From the NCBI GenBank assembly GCA_916048095.2, contig OU696572.1, positions 8,025,454 through 8,089,453 on the forward strand: a stretch of DNA of 64,000 bases, given 5' to 3'. Made by a program: the position numbers and the translations under genes. Every line of letters begins with the position of its first letter. Position 1 is the stretch's first letter. Positions 43,841 to 55,457 of this stretch are shown piece by piece. The DNA is from Sacculina carcini (lineage: Eukaryota > Arthropoda > Thecostraca > Sacculinidae). The notes under the pieces are model-generated. The model did no database searches and was not told the origin of the DNA. It was given only the letters and a program-made list of their open reading frames with translations.

Positions 43841-44450
43841 CTGCAACAGAACAGATAAAAAAGCAACACAATTCTCATAACGTATCGTTTAATTATCGAA
43901 TCTCTATCCATATTTGACAAAGAGATAATAATAGCAATATAACAAATGAATGACAAATAGATAATGACAGCATCAAAGTATTTTATTGTAATATTCACTT
44001 TTTACGTGAAATAATTATAACGTTACCAGCTTTTTGACTTCTCTGCACGGTAGAATTATTTAACTGATGTTTTTATAAAAATGAACTAATTTTAATGTAC
44101 TTATTCTGCTCGAATAAGATAAAAGGATAGGGTGAGCAGTGAAGATATCACACATTTTCTTCAATCGAAAATCTCGCACAAAACTGTCAAACAAAAATTA
44201 CTCACAATTCGGCGACACAAACAATCGTCTCAAACACAAATCTTGTCAGAAATCGCCAAACTTGCGACTTGATAACAGAGGACTTCTAAACTATTGCACA
44301 CTCACACGCACGCACAAGCGGAGGTTTTGTTGCTTTATTACGCGTCCATGGTTGTTGGTAGCCAGGCATTTGTGTTTTGTTTTGGGCTGCCACAGCGACA
44401 CACGGCCGCTAGTATGTGTCCGATACAAAACACGACGTGCACACGCTAGC
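43841..44450. other. Upstream flank of the WDR86-like gene
   Basis: A good acceptor (CTGTTCTGTTGCAG on the minus strand, ending at 43841) lies 13 bases upstream of the ATG, so an untranslated first exon or trans-spliced leader is likely. No other feature is seen. Confidence 0.45.
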
Positions 44451-44456
44451 ACTAAT

Positions 44457-44470
44457 GTGTGTGTGTGTGT

Positions 44471-44548
<78 letters not shown>
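44457..44548. repeat. (TG)n microsatellite, about 90 bp
   Basis: Almost pure TG dinucleotides with one TGTATG interruption near 44474. Confidence 0.95.
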
Positions 44549-44549
<1 letters not shown>

Positions 44550-44551
<2 letters not shown>

Positions 44552-45870
44552 ATGGCCAATCGATAGGGTAGATGCAGAGGAAAAGAATATGTGTAGAGAA
44601 TATGCTTGACAATTGTCGAATCAAATATGTGTTGCAAATAGGAATTATCAGTTCATGTTTATAACTCGTTGACGTTTCAGATTGCAATTCAAAACTTGTC
44701 TATTTCAAGATTTTCTTATATTTATTGGGCATTTGTGTACTTAGTTTTAAATTATTGTATTCATCACAAGAGTTTGCTAAAACAGGTTATTCCATTCAAT
44801 AGATTGAGAAATCAAATATTTCTAAAATACGACGGATTATGATTGATAGGTATCATAGTAACATGCAGCACGTGTGGTATATTTGACCTCAAATACGCTT
44901 GATGAAACCATGAAAATCACATGAAAATATAAATTTACTTTCAAACAACGAGTACATGTCACTATTACCAGCAAATTCATATTTTCATGGTGAAATTATA
45001 AATTCCTGGTTTTGTGACAAAATAATCAATTGAATTATGGTAGACGTTTAATATGATATGCTGTGTTTTATATGCTGTACTTTATACGTTAAATGGAGAG
45101 TACTTGAATTTTTCCGGGACACGAACCAATAATATTTGGTTATTTTAATAATAATAAAATAATCCATATTTGCATTTTTAATTATATATAAAAATTATCA
45201 TTAATATTAATTTATTTATAATTTATCGTATCAATCATACATCATATAGACGCATTAATCAATAATCAATTACAATTGAATGTGTTATCTCTAGTTTTAA
45301 AATATCAATGCCATTTTTGGTATGAGTAAAAATTAATTAGCTGCATAAATTGAATGCACTCTTAAACAATATTTTGAATAATGTAAATTATTAAATCTAC
45401 GGTTATCTATATATTTGAATTTTATTTGCTGACTTTGTATTTATTCGGGTTATTACATTGCTTATATTTGAAGAAATTTGCAAAGAAACACTTTTATCAG
45501 AATAGTTCGTTAGTGGGTATAAATCATCTAGTGTTTTTCCAAGCTTAATATCACAATGAATATCCGAGTTTTTAATGGCATGTTTACGATAAATTTACCA
45601 AAATTATTTCTTGTTTGTTTCGCATAATATTTATTATTGAGTATTTCAACCAGATGTATGAACTGGTGTTAGTTTCTGTTCATCTGACGATTTCTGTAAA
45701 TTCAGTGGAATATTGCCAACTAGCCACACTCAAAATGAGAAAGCTGAAAAAATCCTTATCGCAAAATTGTCAAATTCATTTGAGGCTGAATTTAAAGCTA
45801 TATTTTCAAGTCCAAGTATTGACTATTCAACGCAGTTTTAAGAAATGAAAAAAATATTCAAAATTAACAT
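44550..45870. other. AT-rich intergenic DNA
   Basis: No genes, RNAs or recognisable elements seen in this stretch. Confidence 0.5.
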
Positions 45871-45872
45871 AA

Positions 45873-46025
45873 TTAAAATTTATTAAACATAATTCAATTT
45901 TATTAAACATAAATCAATTTTATTAAACGTAAATCAATGTTATTAAACATAAATCAATTTTATTAAACATAAATCAACTTTATTAAACATAAATCCATTT
46001 GATTAAATATAATTCAAATTATTTA
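45873..46025. repeat. Minisatellite, 20-bp AT-rich unit
   Basis: About seven tandem copies of TTTATTAAACATAAATCAA(T) with point differences. Confidence 0.85.
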
Positions 46026-46617
46026 TACATAATTCAGATTGTTGCTCCTTCAAATGATAATTTATTGAAATGCAATTTGAGCTTTGCAATAGATACGTGC
46101 TGACTAGCCAACTATTACACTTATGAACAGACAGTAAGTATATTGATGAATTTATTGAGTGTGACAGTGTGCAACAGCTGATCTACAAGACTCAACAGCG
46201 TGTAGGTCAGTGGCTTATCACTTGCAAATATATCTACATTTCATGCAGATCAAACACACAAACACACACACACGCGCACACATGCGTACACACACTCATA
46301 TATACACACACTTGCTGGTTATGATAGGATAGTGAATTCAAGAAGTCGTGAATAAACCCATGACGCCATGGACTAGTGAGTTACTAGCTTCTACAATCGA
46401 GACGCAACAAAACATACATTTGTGTGTGTGTGTGTGTGTGTGTGTGTATTCGCCAAAATTCCGCTAAATGTTGGGGTTAATATTCGTTTGAACGTATGAC
46501 TGGTTGGGCGCACATCTGCCTATACGTGGACATTTATATTCGAGCGTACACACACACACACACATAGGAGAAATCTTTGTCGGCAAAAACCCGGCTCGAC
46601 CACTGTATATAGGTCGA

Positions 46618-46679
<62 letters not shown>

Positions 46680-46797
46680 CGTCACGCAGTGGTGGGGCAG
46701 GTTTCACTTGTAGTAGCCGAGAGCAAAAGTAATGGCCGCGTGCGGTCATACGAGCCCGCGGGCAAATTTCACTTTTAGATGCAGTGTTTACGCGAGT

Positions 46798-47215
46798 ATG
46801 TGTGTCCGGGTGTGTATGTGTGTGTGTATGTGTGTGTGTGTATGTGTGTGTGTATGTGTGTGTATGTGTGTGTATATCTATGTGTGTGTGTCCGTGTGTG
46901 TGTATGTGTGTGTATATCTATGTGTGCGAGTATGTGTGTCCGTGTGTGTGTATGTGTGTGTATATCTATATATATGTGTGTGTGTGTGTATGTTCAATCA
47001 GCACTGCATAAACTCACGCAAGCGCGCGTACACACACACACATACACACATGCACATACAAACACACACACAAACAAACACGCATACACACACACATACA
47101 CACGTAGACACGTACACACGTACACACATACACACATACACACGTACACACATACACACATACACACATATATACATACACACACATACAAACACAAGCA
47201 CACATACACGCATAC
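46798..47215. repeat. TG-rich block facing a CA-rich block
   Basis: 46798-46992 is built of TG repeats interspersed with TATG, TCCG and TATATCTA. 47031-47215 is built of CA repeats with CATA and CGTA. The two arms are roughly complementary and separated by about 38 bp, so the transcript could fold into a long imperfect hairpin. The long Cys/Val and Thr/His frames here are not genes. Confidence 0.8.
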
Positions 47216-47542
47216 ACGTATATGGAGAAATATATGCATTTTTATACGTATAGTTTTTCATTATTAATTCGTTTTCCAGCTGTTTTCAGAGCTTATACGA
47301 GAATACAGTCAAAGTCATTATTTGCTCAATTTCATAGCTGATGCACTGTTTTGAGTGTCGTATTAAAATAACAAATTCAAACACATATTTGTCGTGTCTT
47401 TTTTACAACATGCTAATTTCATACGATAGACTTATTTATTTTCTATCTTACTGCGCTCTGTTAAATATCATTTCCACTAATTTGTCACATATATTATCGG
47501 CAGTTATTGTCGCTAGTCGAGTGAACATATTATACACGTACC

Positions 47543-48724
47543 CAGAGCCGTATTTATTTATACGGCTATTTATATTCACATATGTATATGCGGAGCCGTA
47601 GCAACCGCCTCCAGTACCCCCCGGCCGGGGGGCCCTGAATGTTGAGGGGCCCCGTTGCTTCACGTATGATATTAAAATGTATCATATTTATCATGTATAG
47701 CCTTTACCTTTTTGCTCAGATGTTTTCACCTGAGCTTGTATTATGTGATTATTAGGGCTGCAAAAAGTTAATAAAGTTAATTTTTCACCTAAAGGTCACT
47801 TTTTCATAAGCTACCTAAAACTGCATGAAAAAGTGGTGTACGATAATTACTTGAAAAGTTATTAGGTTGCCAAAAGTTACTTTTTCATCGTTAGGCTACT
47901 TTTTTTGCTTTTATGTTAATTTTTATCGTCAGGTTACCTTTTGTTATTTGTCTTGTTATTGGGTAAGTTTACCACGAAGTTTGCATGCAGGCAGTGTTTA
48001 CGCTCACACAAATATACAAGCTGTAGCACGTGCTATTTGATAACAAGTTTCATTGAAACAATATAAAGAACATTATTGCGACCATTACTGAAATATTTAC
48101 ATTTGCAATTAGTGTATTTCACTTTTGTATTAGATTTCCACTATAAAATTACATTTTGATGGTTATGCTCCTTTTTGCGATGTTAGCCAAACAATATGAA
48201 GTCACTTTTGGTGGTTTGTTGTAAAAATGGTACCAGATCGGAGAGAGAACGGAAAAATAGTACCAACTCGGAAAGAGGATAGAAAAGAAGGACTGGTGTA
48301 TTATCTTCCTTCAGAACTGCAAACATAATTTTTCCTTTTTTGGAGGTTATTCTTGAGAATATTAGGTTATTTTTAGGTTGCCTTTTTATAGGTTATTAGG
48401 TTACTTTTTATGTTCACAAGTAAACAACAAACAAACCGTGTATTTCATATAGCGCACTAATCAGCAAAGGCGTGATAAACATGTGATATAGCGATGCAAA
48501 AGTGATAATATCATTAAAACTCAGGTTATTTTTAGGTTACTTTTTCTCGAAAATAAAGTTACTTTTTTCTGATTTTAAGGCTACCTTCTTGACAGCCCTA
48601 TTCTTTCTTGACAGCCCTATCCTTGATTATGTATAAGAAATAAATTCGTTTTTTGGTGATTTAATTTTAATGGGGGCCCCAAGTGTTGCCTTGGGGGGGC
48701 ATATAAGTCCTCGCAACGGCACTG
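47543..48724. mobile_element. hAT-like element with 8-bp duplication, containing a second element
   Basis: Ends CAGAGCCGT (47543) and CGGCACTG (inverse CAGTGCCG, ending 48724), flanked by CACGTACC and CACGTGCC (7 of 8). GC-rich subterminal blocks with runs of C and G (47608-47660 and 48670-48700) are typical of this family. It has no transposase frame. A partial copy of the left end lies at 61857-61985. Confidence 0.65.
47753..48622. mobile_element. Inner hAT-like element
   Basis: The left end TAGGGCTGCAAAAAG (47753) is mirrored by CTTGACAGCCCTA on the right (ending 48600 and again 48619). GTGATTAT precedes it and TTGATTAT follows three bases after the second right end, a possible imperfect octamer duplication. 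The body is full of GGTTACTTTTT-type repeats and non-coding. It splits the outer element. Confidence 0.5.
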
Positions 48725-48729
48725 CACGT

Positions 48730-50276
48730 GCCAAACACTATTGCTGTATTTCGGCCACTATTATAACCAATTCATATTTACATGCCTGCCTTTTTAATCA
48801 GAAAAAACGTCATTATATTAATACATAAGTGCCCCATTTTTATGTCATCAATATAAGTTATTCGTTTTCTTATGTCTACGCTTGTCCTCAATTTTAAATT
48901 TTGTGTATATTTTCATACTTTGGGGAGGAATGATTACATGCCGATCCTTGTGTTTTCTGGCAAACGTTGTCCTGAATTTGTATCCAAAAACGTATCGAAT
49001 TCGACAAGCACCCCACACATTCTTTTGCGTGTTATTAGAAGATACATCAAATATATGTCTGAATTTGTTCTTTTGATATGAGACTCAGAACAGTGCAGCA
49101 GCAATGAAATTGAGCAAATCTTGAATTTGGCTGTATTTATAACCGCTAAAGACAGCTGGAAAACGGATTCATAATAAAAAATAATACGTATACAAATTCG
49201 CATGATAATAAGGCTTGAGCAATGGGTGAGTTACAATTAATCCCACGTGTTTAAATAAAATCTTAATAAATAACTCATACACGGAAATGAACGCTGAATA
49301 ACCCAATGTTCAAATGACCAAATATAGCACAATTCATTGGTTATTACGGGAACATGTGTGGCCGCATGATGTGAACTGACTACATCACATCCTATTGAAC
49401 ATGCTGAGTCGCATGTCCTCCGTGCTAGCCGGATCTGGAGAATGTCATCAACACTTTAACACTTGAAATCAAATTAACCGCAAATATGTGGTCTCTGCGC
49501 TGTTTGGTGTTCGACAAAGCGCCAGCTATCGAGTACACCAACACCTCGTATGTACATGTATGTGCGCCTGTTTGTGTGTCTGTGTGTGTGCGTGTGTGTG
49601 TTTGTGTGTTTGTATATTTATAATATATTATCCCAGCAGGATAATATATTATAGACCTCTCCAGGCGATGAACGAGCGAAGCTCTGGCGTAAATATTTCG
49701 CTGCAAATAGCCCTCTGAAATATTATGAAAGTTTGGTTTGAAATTATTTCAAATTGGATACTTTGATATACATAAAAAATTACTAAAATAGATAATTTAT
49801 TGCATCACTAATTGTATGAAATTTATTGGCCTACAAAATGTTGAAAATGTGGCCAAATATTCATGTAATATTATTGATCATAAAATATCAGTACAATCAA
49901 TGAAAAACGCCATTTTAAAATTTGTATTGTGACACATTATATTTAAAAAAAATTATTCAATGAGATATATAACATACAATTAAATTGATCAGTCTATAAA
50001 ATGAAGAAAGTTAGGTATAAATTGCTTGAGTATTTGCCGAGCTATTAGCATGCAAATACGAGTGTTACGGTCGAGCCGGGTCGGCCAAATTCAACCTCAT
50101 TCTCCATATATACTCGCCTCGCTCATAATAACCAATATTTATGTACGTTTTTAAACATTTTTTCACGTGAACGATCACTTGTCGTTCACTGGTTCGCTAA
50201 ACATGCTATTAAGTCCGTGTGTGTACGTGGGCGTGCGTGTGTGTGTGTGTGTGTGTGAGTATGTGTGTGTGTGTGA

Positions 50277-50317
<41 letters not shown>

Positions 50318-52440
50318 AGTTCAGCGGGAGATAATTGAAGGCTTGTTGGGCGGACGAGGCGCATATTACGGCTTATCCTGATCCGGCCTGTAAATCCTGG
50401 CCGACCTCATAATTTCTCCAATAACTTGGTCATTGATAGCACACGCAGTATGTGGACAATACATTGATTGACCAGACTTTTTTTAGCCCAGGAAATTTTA
50501 AAAATGTTATCAAAGCTGCAATTTGGAGCGGCCGCACACTTTTCACTGCTAAATATAATTAATAATCTTGGATATGGCAAATTATACGATAGACGTATAT
50601 GTTTGTACTCAAATCTAGCATACATTGATAACATTGATCTCAACGGAGCTTGTGTGAGTGAAGTAATTTTCGCACATTTGCTTTAATACTAGCTAATTTA
50701 AGCTATTCGTTGCAAGCCAATAGTATGCTCAATTTTGACTGCCAGCCAGGCTTCGTGTCCGTTTACGTGCAACATTTTTAATTGCATAAGCGCATAATGA
50801 ACGCATTACCTGAGGTAATTACACAATGATGAACTTCAGCTATGCACCGAACGCCGCTTTGACCAATCAATAACATTTACTCAGTCAATTGTGTTGGCAA
50901 ATTAAGCTCGGTACAAATTAGTCTGGATAAAGTGTGTGTACTCACATCGCGATACGTGGTGTGGTATACCAGCGCAGATACTCATGGTGACTCACAGCAT
51001 TACTAGTGTAAGTCACTTGCTCATCTTCCACTATGATCGCATGAAGACATTGACTATCGTCTGTTCGTCTTCCTTCATCACTATCATGAACATCTAGGCC
51101 TCGAATGCAATGTATAAACGTGGACTATTCCCGAATAAACGCCAGAATATTAGTTCTTAGTGTATGCTACATCTCCAATAAGCGTTTTGGTACATGTGTG
51201 CTGGTGTGTCCTCTTCAAGCTTTTGAATGATTTGCTCTGAAGATACGCCCTGTTTGACAAATCTCATAGACACTATACATATATGTTACAATGACTCTTA
51301 TACAATATTCACAATGTGTCAATCATTTAGCAATGCTGCTATTGGTACGGTGTAGTCCAGTATAGCCAGTCTGATGGTCGAGTGGTGGACGATTAAACCG
51401 GCATTTTATATGTTTCGTTTAATTATATAAAAAATTTATTGTATAACATTTTTTATTTTTAGTTTTATGTGCACTTTATTACATAAATATTGTTCACTAT
51501 ATAGAAAAAAATTAGATTCTAGATTATAAAGCATTTTTCATTTCTTATCTATTTTTTATGCACCGGAAAGTTGTAGCCTACTTTGTGCTTTTTGTTGATG
51601 AGTCCATGCCCACTTCCATGGTTGCACGCTTTTTCCCAATGTTTGCGCTTTTGCGTTGAAAGTGCGCAATACATTTGTGTTGTTGTTGTTGTTGTTGATA
51701 TAGTAATATAATTGCCAGACATAAAGCTCATAATGCCGGATAATAATACATACGATGTATTTGTACAAAATGATGTTCATACCTGAGTATTATATTATAG
51801 TTATTTAGTTTATACAAATTTCAATTGGTGTCGCCAAACTATATAAACATGTTCATGCCGAAATTGATGGCGATCAAGCGAGACTAGTTTTCCAGTATAT
51901 TTTCATAACAATCGTATCAAACAACAACATTAAAATACACGCTTACGATGTTGATTTGCATAAGATTTAAGCATCGCTTCTCATTTTCAAAATAGACGCA
52001 CCTATTCAACAACGGTTGTGATTCAATACGATGAATTCTAATAGAAACACTGGTCGTTGCCTTTGAGAATATTGTTCAACATTTACTCCACCTGTGTTTG
52101 ACCACTTCCACGATCTTCAGTGATTAAAAATAATATATTTCGCAAAATGATACGTTATCTATCGATATTAGCCAATCATGCGTGGAATATTAGGCAGTGT
52201 TTTGGAATGTTTCAGATATAACAGATTGAGACTTTCTATTTAAGAAGCATGATAAAATATTTTGAACTTTTCTCGATAATTTAAAAAAAGAAGTTTGCGT
52301 AGATATTTCAACAACGAGATTGATTAGAAGATATTGCATTACAAACATATGGCAGTGCACAATATAGTCCTAAAGTGTAGTAGAATTGTGTGTCATAATG
52401 TGCTGATTGACCTGGTAAAACATGAACACTTTCTAATGGC
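48730..52440. other. Intergenic DNA, mostly AT-rich
   Basis: Contains TG tracts at 49555-49615 and 50220-50312 and a TTG-repeat at about 51677-51697. No gene, RNA or complete transposon recognised. Confidence 0.5.
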
Positions 52441-52514
52441 ATAATTCGTATCGTTTATATGCTTACATTCACGGATGATTTGTGAAAAACGTGTGAATTT
52501 TGTTCAAGTATTGC

Positions 52515-52554
52515 ACACACACACACACACACACACACAAGCACACACACACAA

Positions 52555-52643
<89 letters not shown>

Positions 52644-52644
52644 A

Positions 52645-52699
<55 letters not shown>

Positions 52700-52707
52700 C
52701 ACACACA
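52515..52707. repeat. CA microsatellite with regular extra A
   Basis: About 190 bp of CA repeats interrupted every 8-22 bases by CAAACA. Further CA tracts lie at 53000-53041 and 53179-53200. Confidence 0.95.
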
Positions 52708-53004
52708 TGTAGAGCTACATGCATCAATCATGCTAAACTTCGAAGACGGTCATAGATTCTATGATAGATTCAGCCATTTTGTGCCGACTGAGTCTGTTGT
52801 CGTTTTGCTTCAATTACTTGTCGATTTCAAGCTCATAACAGTGCAGATATACCCAGACTAATCGGACAATATGTGTTGCTGAGCGAGATTAGAACAAGTT
52901 TGCATGTGGTCACAACCAGAGTGTGCATTGTTGCACCGCGGCAACTGTTGCCCACTATTGTAGGTAACATTTTGTTGAACAATAAACAGCCACGCACACA
53001 CACA

Positions 53005-53043
<39 letters not shown>

Positions 53044-53497
53044 CGTCTCTCCTGAATACAGCGATAAAACGCGGTATCTACAATGCATATCTACATATCA
53101 TATGCAATGAATGCTTAATCGAGTTCACACATCGTTAATAGTATAAAGCAGTCGCACTGGTAACAATAACAACAAACAAACACACACACACACACACACA
53201 TGTAGACACATTCAGTTAGCACCAACAACATCGACATAGGCAGGAGGATGATTTGAAGTATCCACATAGCTTGGTTTCTCTAATATACAGAACGAATTAC
53301 TGCTGACATCATTGCGGTGCCAGATGGTAACTACGAGTATGTAGACATAACAATCAGCGGTAGGTTTGGATATACTCAGCTTCCTATCATATCCGGCAGC
53401 CATTGTTTACACAAATAACCACCGACACTATACACAAACACACACACATATATATAAAAATATCCACAGAAAAAAATGGTATGCTGAACTATAGAGT

Positions 53498-55457
53498 CTA
53501 AACTTTGATCTGTGAGCCGGCAGGCTTGATTGAATTGTGAATCTGCACGTGTTTTGCGAGGTGCGCCTTTTGACGGAAGCACTTGCTGCACAGCTCGCAC
53601 TGAAACGGCTTCTCACCGGTGTGCGTGCGAATGTGAACGTTGACTGAGTATTTGTCTTTGAAACCCTTATTGCAGATGGGACAGAAATGCAGCAGTCGGC
53701 CGCGCGACGGTGCCAGCTCGCCGTTCTCCGGCGAACAGCGCTTGGCGTATTTCCGCTTGCGCGTGCTGTCTTTCTTCGCCGTCAAGCACGTGGAATCTCG
53801 GCAGCCGGCCGCGTTGTCGCACTGCTTCTCGCTGTCGTCGGCCAGTCGACACGCGCTCGACACGACGGCCTCCGTCGCGGTCGTCATTGCCGTGTTGTAA
53901 CAGCCAGCGTCTCCGGGCGAGACAACACCGTCCAGTTGCCGTACCGGACTGCTCGAGCTGGTCGGCTGGTTGACGTCACACAGCGCAAACGTTGTCGAAC
54001 AACTGATGGCTGGCGTGGCAGATGCGTTACCGGCAATGCCGCCGCGTTCCGAGTGCTGTCGTCGGTTTGAGTGGCTGAGATTCTGGAAAGCGTCCACCGG
54101 GAACGGTAGTTGTAGCGGCTTGAGATCGTTATCACAACTGTGCCGACGCAATTCGGCGTGTGGACTCGCTACCGACATTCCAGTAGCGCTAACACCAGAG
54201 CGCACACCGCCAGTTGACGACAAATGACGAGGCTGCTGGGATATGAGCGTTCCTCGCAGAGCACTTTCCAGGATGGAACTTGTGTCTGGAGCAGTGACAG
54301 CACGGCTGGCCCACTCCAGGTCATTCACCTCTCTCACGACCGGTGAAGCGGCTAGTTCTGATGTTCTTGAGGTTAAGGACGTGGGTGATTGCAGTGGAAC
54401 CATTGACTGCAGTGATAACCCGCTGATTCGTATCGGAGTTCCACCTGCGCCAATGATGGTAGTTCCCTCAGCAATGTCTTGCATGCTCGGAGCACGCCCT
54501 GACACTTGCGTGTTCTGCTGCCGCTGCTGATTGACTTGTTGTTGAACATGAAGCTGTTGACCGTTGCTGAGAACAATATCGGTGAGATCGGCTGAAGTTT
54601 TTTCTGACACAATGGTACTCGACTGCACCACGGACGGTGATACATCCTCGTGATCGTACAAGTAATCCTGCACCATTTTGTCTAGATCCACTTCATCGAC
54701 TGCCGTACACTTAACGTCTGGAGAAACGTAGCCGCCGATTACTTCATCAGACACTAGCGAATTGAGAACAGGAGTAGCTGTGTGCGGTTGCAGTGGCTGC
54801 AGAGGCTGCAATGTGATCAAGTCGTCTGATGAACTGATCGAATCGGCCGATGCCGTCGATGTTTGCTGCGCGAGCTGCTGACGTTCGCCAGACTTGCAGT
54901 CCTGCTGTTGCTGCTGAACCAGCACACAGTTGAAGAGAACCGAGTCCTCGGACCCACTGAAACTATCCGGCGAACTGCAGTTGGGCTCAGTGGTCGTGAT
55001 GTGTTTGACTTGCTGAGTGGTATCACCGCTGCCCCACAGAGGATCGCAGGTTCTCTCACGAGCACCGCCATTGCAGCCCAACGGAACACTAGCTGCACCG
55101 CTGATGACAGTCTGATTACCACCGTTTGCCGACTGATGGTCGAATTTGTTTTCGAACAACCAACTTTTGAGCTCGCTGGCGCTTATCGGCTCGGAGTTCA
55201 TATCAGTGGTCAAGTGACGAATGTCGGACGCATTCTCGCTGTCAGAACTGGCGCCGATCGTCAGCGACTGAACATTGCGACTGACGAGCGATGTGATCCA
55301 TTGACCCAGGTCGCTGGATATTTCCATATCTGCGTCCATGCCATCGGTGATGTTGTGCACGCCGAAGAAGTTGTTCGGATCGTCGTCCTTAGCCGAGAAC
55401 AAGTGATGTGCCACACTCGATGTGACTATGGCGTTGGACAATTCCACCTCGTTCTTC
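53498..55457 (-). CDS. C2H2 zinc-finger protein, last exon (652 codons); upstream exon(s) not found
   Basis: Probable DNA-binding nuclear protein. At the C-terminus there are two classical C2H2 fingers, CPICNKGFKDKYSVNVHIRTH and CELCSKCFRQKAHLAKHVQIH, joined by TGEKPFQ and followed by a short tail ending QIKV and the stop. The rest (about 570 residues) is Ser/Thr/Gln-rich and probably disordered, with Gln runs and an acidic patch, as in transcription-factor activation regions. The frame is open upstream of 55457, but a good acceptor (TGTGTGGTGTTACAG) lies exactly there and no ATG precedes it. The true start therefore lies in an upstream exon to the right, possibly beyond the window. I do not recognise the orthologue. 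It could be a regulator with only these two fingers. Confidence 0.8.
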
